NCBI GenBank assembly: GCA_012064385.1
Contig: QRDG01000519.1
Location: forward strand, 633,011 to 697,010
DNA length: 64,000 nucleotides
Origin: Puccinellia tenuiflora
Taxonomy: Eukaryota > Streptophyta > Magnoliopsida > Poales > Poaceae
Reading direction: 5' to 3'
The translations under genes and the position numbers were made by a program. Position 1 is the stretch's first letter. Each line of letters begins with the position of its first letter. This document shows positions 9,822 through 22,065 of the stretch, one piece after another. The notes under the pieces are model-generated. The model made no database searches. It was not told the DNA's origin and was given only the letters and a program-made list of their open reading frames with translations.

Positions 9822-10469
9822 ATCTGCTTCTGAAACTAATATCTTGTATGGAGCCGGAACTAATGAGCAGGAAAGGGGAATTGTTGGTCTGATGTGTATA
9901 GTGTTCTCTTGAGAGCTATATATACAGATGATGTATATGAGGCAGCATTCATTTCGATGGTGGACAAAGGGAATCCTCGAAATTTTGTATTCCGTAGGTT
10001 CTTGATCTGGGAGCAGCATAGTGATTTAAATATTAAAGTGGTCTCTTTTAGCGCGTAGCAGTGGTGCGCTGGCTATCCTCTTGGTCAGATCTCACATTGT
10101 CATGTTCCAGTTATCAACAGCAAAGAATCTCCATCATGGTTTATTATAATTATTTATCCTTGCGTAATTGCGTAAGCACATGCTTAACTTAATTTTTGTA
10201 TTTTCTTTTCTTACATCGTCGGTGCAAAGCTGTTCTAGTTACAATGTTAAACCTTGTGATGCTTGGAGCTGGCATGTTTAGGCGACGATGAGCAAGAAAA
10301 AAAGATCCAGTGGACAAAGACAGTGTGCTTGCTATCCATTCAACATATTTTTCCCGTATTTTGGCTAAGTCATAGCCATCCCATATAGTGATTGCATAGG
10401 TGAACTTTTATCTTTGAATACTCTTTAATTTTATTAAAAAATACTGTAAATCATTCCAAATTGGCAAAC
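9822..10469. other. Host DNA upstream of the split DUF241 gene
   Basis: Non-repetitive AT-rich sequence, presumably promoter and upstream region of the minus-strand DUF241 gene. No second gene is convincing. The last five bases (CAAAC, 10465-10469) are the left target duplication of the Gypsy element. Confidence 0.5.
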
Positions 10470-10811
10470 TATAAGCACCAACTACGATCTACCAAATTCT
10501 CTTACCAATTGCCAGATCTAGATTCAGGATTATATATGATTCAGGCCGGATCCTCCCAACCACCCCCGAGCCAGTGTTACACGGCACTGCCGTTCATCCG
10601 ATTCCTTACAAGCCAAGTTCACAATCAGGACGAGCTCTCACTTAAATAGCACTAGTTCTCTCTCTCACAATACAATCAGGAAGCCCACTCTGGGCCCCTT
10701 AGCCAGGCTGGAGCCCGTGGATGCATCTTGGGCCTTGTCTCCTTCGGCCCGCTTGGAGATGGTGCTTGTTCATCCTGCTCTTCCACGCCAGAGGGAGCCG
10801 GGTCGCTGACA
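10470..10811 (-). repeat. Gypsy 3' LTR (left, reverse orientation)
   Basis: 342 bp, same length as the right LTR. Its terminal dinucleotide is mutated (plus-strand TATAAGC where the other LTR has TGTAAGC). Confidence 0.92.
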
Positions 10812-10819
10812 ATCCCCTC

Positions 10820-13800
10820 TGCTTGAATTCCTGCTTGACCCCAAGCAGGAGCGAAGGGAAATTGTTGCTTCAGAGACAGATCTTCCTAGGTTGCTTGTTC
10901 TTCTCGGCCGCCACTCCATTGGACAAGGGCTTGAGGAACGGTGCGCACGCCGCGCTGCCTGATGCGCCGCTGCAAGACCCACACTGGAACCTGAATCACA
11001 TCATCAGGCGAGGGAAGCTGAGTCTGTACCTGCCTGGGCGGACCGATGCAAGGTTTCAATTGCGAAACATGAAAGACCGGGTGAACGCGGCTCCCCTCCG
11101 GCAATTCGAGCTTGTAAGCAACGGACCCAACTCTGTCCACGATGCGGAAGGGCCCAAAGAACTTGAATGCAAGCTTCTGATTAGGTCGATTGACCACACT
11201 GTTCTGGATGTAGGGCTGCAGCTTAAGGAAGACGACGTCGCCGACAGCAAAGGTGCGCTCTGTGCGATTCTTGTCCGCCTGGGATTTCATCCTCTGCTGC
11301 ATCCTGAGCAGATGCTGGCGGATCGAATCCATCACCAGCTTGCGACTGGCTAGCCACTCCTGCACATCCTCACAAGCAATTTGATCAGTAGCTGTGATGC
11401 CAAAATACCTGGGCTGACGGCCGTAGAGAACCTCGAAGGGAGATTTGCCCAACGAAGCATGCCAATTCGTGTTGTACCAGAATTCACAGAGGGAAATCCA
11501 CTTGACCCAGTGATGAGGATGGCCACTGACGAAACAGCGGAGGAAGCATTCAATAGATTGATTCACGCGCTTCGGTCTGCCCATCCGTCTGCGGATGATG
11601 CGCTGTGCTCATGCGTAATTGAGTTCCTGTAGCCTTGAAGACTGACCGCCAGAAGATACTAGTGAAAACTGGGTCTCTGTCAGATACCAAGGACAGGGGC
11701 ATACCGTGCAGGCGATAAATGTTGTCGACGAACAACTCGGCAACCTTGCTTGCAGTGTATGGGTGACGAAGGGGAATAAAATGCGCGTACTTGGAGAGCT
11801 TATCAACGACAACCAGTATGTAGTTGAAGTGGCGCGAGGTGGGCAGACCATCTATGAAGTCCATTGTGGCAATTTCCCAAGGCTGAGAGGGAATAGGCAG
11901 TGGCTGCAGCAGACCTGCAGGTGGTAACCTTTCTGGTTTCGCTTGCTGGCAAACATGGCAGGAACGAACGTAGTCACGGACAAAACTCTTCATACCCGGC
12001 CAGAAGAACAAGGAGAGTAGTCGTCTGTAGGTAACGGGGAACCCAGAGTGACCACCTTGCGGGCTGTCATAAAAGGCTAACACTAGTTGCTGATGGAGTT
12101 GAGGGTTTGCACCCACCAGAATTCGTTTTTTGTAACGAATAATGCCATGTCCAGAGTGTAAAATTCGCCTGACTTCGGTGCTAGAGACAGCTGCTGTAAA
12201 ATTTTCTGTGCATGTTCATCAGTTTTGTAGCTCTCAACAACTGAATCCAGCCATGCTGGCTGTACTGTAGTGACAGTGTATAACTGGGAACCCTCAGTAG
12301 GTTTACGCGACAAAGCGTCAGCTGCCTCGTTGAGAATACCCTTCTTGTAGACAACCTTATATTGCAGACCCATCATCTTTGTCAATGCCTTGCGTTGCCA
12401 GTCTGTGTGCAGTCTTTGATCTGTCAAATGGGTCAAGCTCTTGTGGTCTGTCCTGATAATGAATTCACCCAATTGGAGGTAAGATCGCCACTGTTGCACA
12501 GCCAGGAGTATTGCTAGGTATTTCTTCTCATACACAGAGAGCGTTTTGTTTCTTGGGCCCAAAGCACGACTAACAAATGCCAGTGGGTGCCCATTCTGGG
12601 ACAGCACCGCCCCATGCCAACATCACAGGCGTCAGTCTCAACCACGAACTGCAGGGAGAAATCTGGAAGAGCTAACACCGGAGCTGTCATTAGGGCTGAT
12701 TTGAGTGTTTGGAAAGCTACTTCAGTGGCGTCAGTCCAAATAAACAGGGCCCCTTTCTTAAGCAAGGCTGTCAATGGTTGACAAATGATGGCGTAGTGCC
12801 GGATGTACTTACGATAGTAACCAGTGACGCCAAGGATACCTCTCAGCTCCTTCAGATTAGTGGGTACCGGCCAGTTTTTGATTGTTTCAATCTTCGTCTC
12901 ATCCGTAGACACCTTCCCAGCTGAGATGACATGACCCAGATAAGCAATTCTTGACTGAGCAAAGGCACACTTCGATCGCTTAACTTGCCACTGATCACGT
13001 TTCAAAATGTCCAAAACAGCCTTCAAATGCTCCATATGATCCTCTCGGGTTTTGCTATAGACCAAAATGTCGTCGAAGAAGACGAGAGCAAATTTCCGCA
13101 ACATAGGCTTCAAGGATGCATTCATAGCGTGTTGGAAGGTGGCCGGGGCGCCAGTAAGTCCGAAGGCCATCACCTTGAACTCATAATGTCCCTCATGGGT
13201 CTGAAATGCCGTCTTATACTCCTCTCCTGGGGCTAAACGAATCTGGTGGTACCCAGCCTTAAGGTCCAGCTTTGAAAACCAATAAGAACCTGCGAGTTCA
13301 TCAAGTAGTTCATCAATAATTGGGAGTGGGTATTTTCCCTTGACAGTTAGGGCATTTAGGTGCCTGTAATCAACCACCAGGCGCCAAGTCTTGTCCTGTT
13401 TCCTGACCAACAACACAGGGGAGCCAAAGGCACTGCTGCTATGAGTGATAACCCCCTGATCCAGTAATTAATTGATCTGCCTTTCTAGTTCAGTTTTCAG
13501 AGCAGGAGCAATACGGTAAGGCCTCATAGATACTGGCCGTGCCCCAAGGATTAAAGGAATGTGGTGATCATATTGTCTCCTTGGCGGCAACCTTGTAGGA
13601 GTGGAAAAAATTGTATCATATTGGTCCAACAGCTGCTGGAATTCAGGAGGTGGAGGCTCATCAATTTCCCTGGTAAAATTCAATGGCAACACATCAAGCA
13701 GTGCATGGGAGAATTCAGGATGCTGTTCACCATGAAGCACCAGCCACTGCTCCTTGTATGGCACTGCCAACCAGCCTTGTGCCCAGTGAGTGATCATAGG

Positions 13801-15580
13801 GCTGTGCTTGACTAACCAGTCGAGGCCCAAAATTCCATCATAGCTCCCTAGGGGCAAAATCCTGAAAGAGTCAGTAAATGTAGCTTCATGGGACTGCCAT
13901 TCCAGTTGGGAAAATTGCCTGTCACACTTCAGGATTGCTCCTCCTGCTACCTGGACGCTGACAGGGCTGGACAAGGGTGATGCACCCGTGAGGAGCTCAG
14001 CTTTTAGTGAATCGATGAAGCAAGCTGAACTACCCGAATCCACCAAGAACAACAGGGATTCCCCTTGAATTTGCACTCTGAGCTGCATTGTTTTGGGGGC
14101 AACTACTCCAGAGCTAAGGGCGGCAGCAGACAGTAACATGATCTGGTGCTCAGCGGTTGGACTTTCAGGAGTCGGAGATTCACCATCACTGTCATCAGAG
14201 AGATGCATACAATCGACCATTTCCTGTACCACGTGTAACTGAATATTTTCCTTACACTGATGCTCTCTTCCCCATTTTTCACCGCAGATGAAACATAGTC
14301 CCTTGGACCTGCGGTAAGCCTTCAGGTTTGACCATTTGTCATCAGAAACTGATCTCTGCCCCTCTAATTGTTTCCTTTCTTCCACTGTCTTAGAAACCCA
14401 GCGGGAAGGTGGCGGTGGTGGTAATGGGGGAGACTGACTCGGTGCCCTTCGAGATCCTGACGAATGAGGGTGTGGGGAATGTGACTGTGAAGCTGTGTTC
14501 AGCGGTGTACTGCCATCACCGAGTTCCTCATACAGCAGAGCAAGTGTATAAGCTGTTTCCAAATCAGTAGGCTGTTGTATAGCTACGAGAACTCTTACCG
14601 TGGGCTTCAACCCATCCAGAAATCTCGTTGTATAGTGCAACTGATCAGGATTTGGTTCATAAGCCGCAATCTTATCAACCAAATCAGAGAACCTGGAGAC
14701 GTAATCTTCTACTGTCGTCAATTGCTGGATGTGAAATAGGCGACGGACCAAAACCTGATGCTGATTGCGACAGAAACGACCGAGCACTGCAGCAGCGAAT
14801 TCTGGCCAACTCGGCTGTGGTACTTTCTGCAAGTAAGCTTCAAGCCATGTCGCCGCTGCCCCTACGAACATTGATGACGCGTAAAACGCCCAGAGCTGTT
14901 CCGGCGTGTTCCATCTCCGGTAATATTCCTCGCATCGACGCTGCCACAATTTGGGGTTGGAGCCGTCGAATTAGGGCAAATCCACACGCGGGCCAGAAGG
15001 ATGGGTGTCAGAATAATGCGGCGACTCAGAATTGCGGTGCATAAGGGTGAAAAAAATTTGGTCGGCGTTCGTACCTCCGACCGGAGGAGACATGTGTTGA
15101 GCACAAGTCGTCCTCCGATTTGATGTTGCACAGCAGTGCCCATCAGGGCCGGCTGAACTCGCTCCGATCTCCTTGTGGGCGGAGGCGGGCGTCGAGTTCA
15201 CCTTGGCGACCAAGCTCGCACGAGTGGAGCGCTCGATGGTGGCCGCCAGCGTAGCGATCTCCGAGCTGAGGTTGGCCTTGATGGTTCAAGCTCCACCTCC
15301 AGTGCTTCCTTGACGTTCTCCAGGTCCGTGCTCACCGTGGTGCGGACGGAGTCGATCGTGTCGTTGACGCCCTGGATCTGCTCCTTGGTGTCCTTGACGT
15401 ACGCGCGCACGGCGTCGAGTATTTCCTTCTTGTAGGCGACGAAGCAAGTCTCGTACTCCTCCGTCGTGTCCGCCTTGAGGAGCTGGTACAGCGCCCTCGA
15501 CTCTGGGGTCAGGTTGTCTATGGCGGCGGCTCGTCGCTGGGCGGCGAATCGCGTGGCGTGGTGGTGGGGACGAAATTCCA
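10820..15580 (-). pseudogene. Chromovirus gag-pol, degraded
   Basis: Reading from 15580 downwards: a gag N-terminus rich in coiled-coil residues; a 1-base frameshift near 15280; a nonsense codon at 14973-14971 in the PKFDGSNP-like segment; gag with zinc knuckle CFICGEKWGREHQC and protease motif VDSGSS (frame 14949-13468); a TAA at 13470-13468 between protease and RT. RT follows with VVDYRHLN and FFDDILVYS, then RNase H. Further frameshifts lie near 12610, 12155 and 11580. The integrase has the HHCC region, MDFIDGLP, SDRDPVF and HHPQTDGQTE, and leads into a chromodomain where a TGG-to-TAG change at 10888-10886 stops translation. At least three stops and four frameshifts make autonomous activity impossible. 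Confidence 0.9.
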
Positions 15581-15597
15581 GATCGGGGATCGGGAGT

Positions 15598-15610
15598 GGC
15601 TCTGATACCA
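15598..15610 (-). other. Gypsy primer-binding site
   Basis: The minus strand reads TGGTATCAGAGCC two bases inside the right LTR, matching initiator tRNA-Met. Confidence 0.88.
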
Positions 15611-15612
15611 CT

Positions 15613-15954
15613 TGTAAGCACCAACTACGATCTACCAAATTCTCTTACCAATTGCCAGATCTAGATTCAGAATTATATATGATTCAGGCCGGATCCTCCC
15701 AACCACCCCCGAGCCAGTGTTACACGGCACTGCCGTTCATCCGATTCCTTACAAGCCAAGTTCACGACCAGGACGAGCTCTCACTTAAATAGCACTAGTT
15801 CTCTCTCTCACAATACAATCAGGAAGCCCACTTTGGGCCCCTTAGGCAGGCTGGAGCCCGTGGATGCCTCTTGGGCCTTGTCTCCTTCGGCCCGCTTGGA
15901 GATGGTGCTTGTTCATCCTGCTCTTCCACGCCAGAGGGAGCCGGGTCGCTGACA
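15613..15954 (-). repeat. Gypsy 5' LTR (right, reverse orientation)
   Basis: 342-bp LTR with intact TG...CA ends, followed by the second CAAAC duplication. Confidence 0.92.
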
Positions 15955-15959
15955 CAAAC

Positions 15960-16216
15960 ACTCTCAAGTGCAAATGGATGTTTTATGCCGGCACAGAGTA
16001 GATAAGCATAACCTTGTTACTGAATTGTTCTGAAAATTGATGTTGTTTTGTTTCTTCTTACTGCAGAATCGTCTCGAACCGACTTTATGAAGCTGTTGTG
16101 TCTCCATATTTTACGGCAAAGTCGTATGCACGTGTTCATGGAACCAAACAGGTGGTATTAGGAATCAAAATTAGGAGCAAACAACCTTATTGTTCCTTTG
16201 CTGTACCTGCTAGTTA
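15960..16216 (+). other. Short host remnant with a possible exon
   Basis: Between the Gypsy and CACTA elements lies about 250 bp of unique sequence. A TTCTTACTGCAG acceptor-like site at about 16055-16066 is followed by an open stretch (IVSNRLYEAVVSPYFTAK...) that ends at a possible donor ACAG/GTGGTA near 16151. This could be one internal exon of a broken gene. I do not recognise the peptide, and chance is not excluded. Confidence 0.25.
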
Positions 16217-16435
16217 CACTAGTAGAAAACAAGGGCATTGGTCCCGGTTCCAAAGGGCCTTTGGTCCCGGTTTTCTAACCGGGACTAAAGGGTCGGGACA
16301 AAAGGGGGGGGGGGGGCTTTCGTCCCGGTACCTTAAGAACCGGGACCAATGGTCCTCCACGTGGGCGGGGCGGGGGGGCTCCGGGCGGGAACCCTTTGGT
16401 CCCGGTTGGTATTACCAACCGGGACCGAGAGTTTT
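16217..16435. repeat. CACTA left terminus and subterminal repeats
   Basis: The terminus CACTAGTAGAAAAC is followed by several inverted pairs of the form TTTGGTCCCGGTT.../AACCGGGAC. Such subterminal repeats are the usual transposase-binding regions of CACTA elements. Long G/C tracts lie between the pairs. Confidence 0.8.
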
Positions 16436-16748
16436 TTTTTAAACCGAATGCTTTTTTTGTTTGTTTTAACCGAATGCTTTTTTTTGTTTTAACCAAATGC
16501 TTTATTTTTTGGGGGGGGGGGGGGGGGGGGTTTAAATCAATAGGTGCCGTGTCGCCGTGCCGTGCCGTGTCGTCGTGTCCGATGCCGTGTCGTGTCGTGT
16601 CGTGCCGTGTAAGTGGTACTACCATGCATTAATATTTGATTCATATATACATACATAACGTTTCTCACACGTCGAGATCATGTTTCATATATACATACAT
16701 AACGTCACACGCCGACATAATGTTTCTCACACGTCGAGATGATGTCAA
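16436..16748. repeat. Low-complexity and short tandem repeats
   Basis: Three copies of ACCGAATGCTTT-like units, a run of about 20 G, a CGTGT/CGTGC-rich simple repeat (16545-16610), and a duplicated segment containing ATATATACATACATAACG. No gene seen. Confidence 0.7.
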
Positions 16749-19700
16749 TTACATGTCCTCGGGCAAAACAAAATTTGCCGAGTGAAAAAATTCTCCATCT
16801 CTCTTCAGGACCGCGGAGTTAAAAAATCCCGCAATTTCCTCTTGAAGTGCTTTTAGGCGCTTCGATGGTATGAGCTGGTCCCGCATTCTCTCCATCTAGA
16901 TCAATATGAATATGTGAGTTGTTTATAACTATATATATATATATATATATGAAATCATAATAAAATAATTTATGGATGGAAGTCAACACAATATGCATGG
17001 TAATAAAAAGTGAGAAGAGTGTATACATTCATCACGCGTTCTTTGTTCTCTATTCCGCTCTAAGACAAAAGAGCGTATGTACTCGCAAACATAGAATCCA
17101 CATAAATTTGTCCCAGTATCCTGCCTCAGACACCACTTTACAAAAAAATAGAATTTAATCAAATAATAGTGAAGCTTCATAATGGTATTGAAACTAGAAT
17201 TAAAGAGTTGCTTTATAATGGAGCAATATATATAGTACTACTTACGTTGGTGGTATAAAAATACAGCTCCGGTTTCCACTCCCCTGGAACGATCTTGATG
17301 AACCGTTTCCAAACACTGCCCGCCAATAGAAAAATGATTAAAGAAGTTATTGATTAGTTGATATCTGAAAATGAATGACAGAGGTCGATATAGAGCGATA
17401 ATGATTGAAATTACATCTGGAGCATATCTTGAATGCGTTGGTACTTTTCCATTGGTTTCCTTAGCGAGTCCATGACTTGAACGACTCCTTGGTCAACTCT
17501 AATGATTAGCAGAATCCAGTGGAAACTGCGCACGTTTATATGTCAATGACTCATCGGTTACACTAAAGATATGCAAAGCAAAATAGAATTAATGGGTAGA
17601 AGGTAACACTCACTTGTTGACGTAAGGAAAAAGTATTTCTCCGCAAGTATTTTGGTTCACTAACCAATTGACCAAGCTATCCTCGGTGGTCTTCCAATTG
17701 TATTGTACGGTCACTTCATGAATATAATTTGGGTCAATGAACCCAGTGTCATAGATGCCCTTTTTTCTGCATTCGACAATCATCATTCTACAATACAAAA
17801 GAATATAGTGAGATAATTAAAGGCAATGAACGTGCAGAGCTGAAGACTTAATTAAATTGCAGAAATAAATCACTTACAAACAATAGGAACTGACGATGAC
17901 TTTGTCGAGGGCATCTTGATTGAATAACTGAAATACTTCCGAAAACGGAATATATAACAAGTCATCCGTGAAGTAATGCTTTTTCTTATAACTCACCCAG
18001 AAAGCTTCATGCCCGGCCGCTGCAGCTTTCTCGTACCAGTGATGCAATCGACGCAATTGGTATGATAGAGAACTGATCTCCTCAGGTCTGACCAGGGACT
18101 TCCCGGGTTTATATGTCCATGCATACTGATACTGTTGCTGTGGTTGTACGAGCTGGGCAACTGTTTTAGTTGAGATCACCTTCAGCGGGGATATCGACTT
18201 TTTTGCCTGTTCTCCGAGCTGGGCCACTTGTTTCCCGCGTTTTGCAGCATAGAACTGCTCCTTCTTTAGTCGATCTGCCGCCTCCTTGTCCTCCTTCATC
18301 TTCTGCTTCTTTAGGAGATAGGCAGCCTTCTTTTCCTCGGCCTCTTGACTAATTGTCTTCAGCATGACACGATCATAGTCACCTGCCAATGGAGGTGACT
18401 TTGGCCGGGGATTGCTGAAATTTTTCAGAAATGTCTCAACTTTTTCTGGATCCAGTTTCTCTCTAGGCGGGGGCCGTTTCGGAGCTAACTGTTCTGTAAT
18501 ATGGGCACGCACCGATTCCTCGAGCTCCTCTGGAGTCAAGTCGTAAGGTCTCTTTGGAAGAGGCTTTAGCAACTCGTGTTCCGCTCGAGATAACTTATCT
18601 GCACGCGTCGACGTGAAGGATAGTTTCCGCTTTGACGAGAAGGTCTTTTCCCGGGGCGGAATTGAAGGACGGGACGTCGCGCGCGATGGACTCGCGACGG
18701 ATGGGGCATCGAGGGATGGATCTTCATGTGAGGAGGATATATCTTGGGGGGATGAATCTTTAGGTGGGGGAGATGGATCTTTAGGCGGGGGAGATGGATC
18801 CTTAGGTGGGGGGGATGGATCCTTAGGTGGGAGGGATGGATCCTTAGGTGGGGGGGATGGATCTTGCGGTGGGAGGGATGGATCATGAGGTGGGGGGGAT
18901 GGATCATTAGGTGGGGGCGATGGATCTTGAGGTGGGGGTCTGCTGGATCGAGGAGTGAAGTTCGGAAACACGATGTTTTCCTTGTTCCAGAGAGCGATAC
19001 CCTTCTCGACTTCTCCCAGTGTCTTCTCGCCGTCACCTCCGGGAATGTCAAGTTCCAGATTAGCATATAACGGCACAACTTGATCCACCTCGACACGAGC
19101 ATAGCCCTGTGGAATCCCTTCGAGATGGTAGCTTGCTCCAGCTGGATTAGGTAAAGCATAGCCGACCGCCACCTTGAAAGACATGTTCTTCATTGACATG
19201 TGTAGCTCACAGTCTGTCTTCTCCGTGATATCATCCACGGGGTAGTGAGCCGCCGGTTGAAATTGAGAAATTTCCAAATGAGTGGAACCCACGCTGCTTT
19301 TCCGCTGATCAGATGGGGCGGCTTGTACATGCAGCTGCTCCTGCTCCTGCACCTGCACCTTGAGTCGAGGATCAGATTCATTTTGCTTACTAATTGAGTC
19401 GAGTCGCTGCTGCTGCTCCTGCACCTTGCTTTCCAGTGCTGATAACCGGTCAGACTCCTGCTTCTTTCTTCTCTGACGGCTTCTATAAGTATCAGCGTCT
19501 TCCGGAAAACCTTGCTTCAAGGTGACACCGTCTCCATAGCCTCGTAATCGTCCAACGTGTTCAGGATTCCCGAGTGCTAGTGTCAGCTCGTCATTCTCTC
19601 TGTCAGGGACGTACTCTCCCCTGCGAACTTTATCTATTGCGTCCTCAAGTTGTTTGGTTATATACTCAATTTTTGCCTTCCATTTTCCCTGAGCAATAAT

Positions 19701-20697
19701 CTTTCCTGTCTGTGGGTCCAACCCTGCCCCATGTGCGAACAACCAAAACTTGGACCTTGGGGGCCAATCCGCTGTCTGTGGAATGATCCCGTTATCAAGC
19801 AGTCGTGCTTCAAAGGCTTCCCACTTAGGCACGGCAGCCCTGTAGCCACCTGCCCCCAAATGGTGGTGATATTCCTTCTTCGCAGCATTTAACTTATTTT
19901 GAACCGATCGGGCCAGAGCGCCCTCCGATTTTCTTTGCTCCACAAATATGGGCCACTGCTGTTTAATCTTCACTAGTGCTCCAGTGAAATCTGGATCCGT
20001 CTCCCCGGCCTTTATATAAGCTTTCCATAAGTTTTTCTTCCACGTCCGGAATTGTTCGGCCATCTTACTAAGCGACCACTCCTTCACTTTGTCCATCAGG
20101 GGAACCGGCAGATCTGGCGGTAGGCTGACCTTTGTTAAGAGCGTGTTCCAACACGATGTTTTTAGCCTCTCCTCGACATAAGTAGCTGGGTTGTTTACAT
20201 CCTTCGGCTTAATCCACTCTTCAAGGTTGATCGGGACAATGTCCCTTACAATAACCCCGCATTGATTAATGTATTTGCGGCGGTTGTCCATGGGTTCCAA
20301 AGGTTCCCCACTAGCACTAACTGTGTTGATCACTATCCTACGACCCTCCTTCAACGGCTTCGTCGGGCCTCGTTTCGGCAATGCAGTAGATGTGGATGAT
20401 CCGGAGGGCTAAAAGAAAAAAATGGTTCGTTAATAACAACAATATACAACTCAAATAATACATCTAGTGTGATCGATGTACATAGGCTTATTATACCTCG
20501 CCAGAGTTTGTAATGGGCACTTCTTCCCCCTCTCTATCATTTTCTTCTTCCTGAACCCCCTCACCGGAATCGTTCAGAAATTGGGAGCCGTCATCTTCGC
20601 CGGTGAAGGCATCTTCTTCACCGACAGGCGCGGCCGCACGTCCTGCTATAAAATCCATGATTCGCAGTTCGGCCTCCTCATCTCTGTCGATGTCCAT
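16749..20697 (-). CDS. CACTA TnpA-like protein fused to a C-terminal Ulp1-type (C48) protease domain
   Basis: Proposed exons: 20697-20497, 20408-17878, 17787-17614, 17525-17415, 17315-17246, 17135-about 17029, and about 16898-16749. Donors and acceptors are mostly clean (for example GAG/GTATAA, TTTTAG/CCC, GTTT/GTAAGT). The large exon has a Transposase_24-like region (LWKAYIKAGETDPDF, ARSVQNKLNAAKKEYH), a Gln-rich coiled coil, an SPPPKDP repeat and basic tracts. The last exons form a Ulp1 fold with candidate catalytic His in FHWILLII, Asp in VMDSLRKP and Cys in TNLCGFYVCEY. The protein probably binds the subterminal repeats, and the C48 domain would cleave SUMO-like conjugates if active. The phase at the last junction is not satisfied by the obvious sites, so a small lesion or a different splice site is possible there. 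Confidence 0.7.
18739..18935 (-). repeat. 24-bp coding tandem repeat (PPxDPS) in the TnpA-like gene
   Basis: About eight copies of a 24-nt unit encode repeats of SPPPKDP and variants with Q, N or H in place of K. Such a proline-rich linker lies between the DNA-binding and protease halves, and its copy number is likely to vary between elements. Confidence 0.85.
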
Positions 20698-20899
20698 CTT
20701 CTGCACAAACCTTTCCGAGTCTGTCGCTTGCTAACCTGGAAAATAAAAACCTCTTTATTCATTGGTCATCAAAGTGAAAATAAAATGATATTCATGAAAA
20801 TACACGATATGTAAAATTAAATGACACTCAAATCCATGGCTCAATTACATCTAAAATTTGCAAAACAAGAAAGACTACAATTGATTTACAAAATCCGCG

Positions 20900-21130
20900 C
20901 GGGCAATTGTAATCTACACATCTAAAATTCATAGCAATTTTATAGCAATTGTAATTCATTGCAATTTTAATCTACACATCTAAAATTCATAGCAATTGTA
21001 ATCTACACATCTAAAATTCATAGCAATTGTAATCTACACATCTAAAATTCATAGCAATTTTAATCTACACATCTAAAATTCATAGCAATTGTAATCTACA
21101 CATCTAAAATTTATAGCAATTTTCACCTTG
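20900..21130. repeat. About 35-bp AT-rich tandem repeat
   Basis: Repeated units built on ATCTACACATCTAAAATTC followed by ATAGCAATTTTA or ATAGCAATTGTA, about six copies, upstream of the TnpA-like gene and probably inside its 5' intron. Confidence 0.85.
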
Positions 21131-21359
21131 CCAAAATTTGCTAAAAACATGTACACTATTTCATAACACACTAGTACTGATTTTCATAACACACTAACTA
21201 CCTAAATTTGCTAACACTTTAGCTAAATTTGCTAACACAATATCTCCTAATAAATTTAAACTATGAAAAGATCAAAATGGTATTGAAAATTGCATCTACA
21301 AAATTAAACTATGCAAAATTTCTAACCTAAATTTGCTAACACTTTAGCCTAAACTATGC

Positions 21360-21890
21360 AAAATTAAACGGCGGCGTCGGGGGCAGCACCTCGAGGCAGG
21401 GGAGGGGCACGGCGAGGCAAGGGAGGAGGCCAGGAGGCGACGCGGCCGATGCAGGGGAGGGGCATGGCGACGCAGGAGAGGAGGCAGCGGGGAGCAGCCC
21501 ACGGCCGATGCCGAGGAGGAGGCCGGGCGTCGGCGACGCGGCCAATCCGCAGAGGATGACCGCCGATTTGAGGACGGGGCAGCGGGGCGTCTTCTCCTTC
21601 GCAGCACCACGGCACGGCGGACCACGATGGCACGGCGACGGGCGGCGGCGACGGCACGAGGGCGACGGGCACCAGGGCGACGGCGACGGGCGGCGACGAC
21701 GGCACGATATCGAGAGCGGGCAGGCGGCGGCCTTTGGGGAAGTGTGGAGGGGCGGCGCGGCGGCCTGAGGAGGCGATGGCGGCGGGGCAGCAGCACCACG
21801 CGGCGGGGCAGCGGCGTCGGGGAGGGGCGGCGGCGTCGGGGGGAAGGAGAGGCGTCGGGGACTTGTGAAAAAATTTGGGTGGAACCACCC
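21360..21890 (-). promoter_or_regulatory. GC-rich leader of the TnpA-like gene
   Basis: Very GC-rich sequence between a subterminal repeat cluster and the intron region of the TnpA-like gene. Long frames occur on both strands only because stop codons are rare in such composition. The position suits a 5' untranslated first exon, but no clear TATA or start was fixed. Confidence 0.4.
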
Positions 21891-21904
21891 AAATACGCGC
21901 GGAA

Positions 21905-22065
21905 AGGACCTTTGGTCCCGGTTCCAGTCACGAACCGGGACCAAAGACCCTTTGGTCGCGGTTGGTAACACCAACCGGGACCAAAGGTCCCCCCGGGCCG
22001 CGAAAATATGAGCGCGAAGCCGAGCGGGCCTTTGGTCCCGGTTGGTGTTACCAACCGCGACCAAA
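21905..22065. repeat. Internal CACTA subterminal-type repeats
   Basis: Three inverted pairs of TTTGGTCCCGGTT...AACCGGGACCAAAGG, the same class as at 16217-16435. Their presence between the two transposon genes suggests an internal element end or a nested structure. Confidence 0.8.

Larger units (their letters stand above)
10470..15954 (-). mobile_element. Chromodomain Gypsy retrotransposon (Reina-like), inactive
   Basis: A 5.5-kb element in minus orientation with two 342-bp LTRs and a matching 5-bp target duplication CAAAC (10465-10469 and 15955-15959). The LTRs differ at about seven positions. The primer-binding site (minus strand TGGTATCAGAGCC) touches the right LTR and a purine tract (AGAGGGGAT) touches the left LTR. 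Coding order is gag, protease, RT, RNase H, integrase, chromodomain, which defines a chromovirus. The small size and short LTRs suggest the Reina clade (inference). The coding region is broken in many places. Confidence 0.92.

Noticed and set aside
9840..10019. N-terminal extension of the DUF241 frame upstream of the chosen ATG
   Set aside because: No family resemblance. The sequence looks like leader and promoter DNA.
10721..11353. Plus-strand 210-codon frame in the Gypsy element
   Set aside because: It is antisense to the integrase/chromodomain coding strand, which has clear homology.
16500..16530. G-run as a possible G-quadruplex element
   Set aside because: A single homopolymer run in a low-complexity stretch, more likely slippage or an assembly artefact.
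21344..22064. Overlapping long minus-strand frames rich in Pro, Arg and Ala
   Set aside because: All frames are open because of extreme GC content. There is no domain, and the position fits an untranslated leader.
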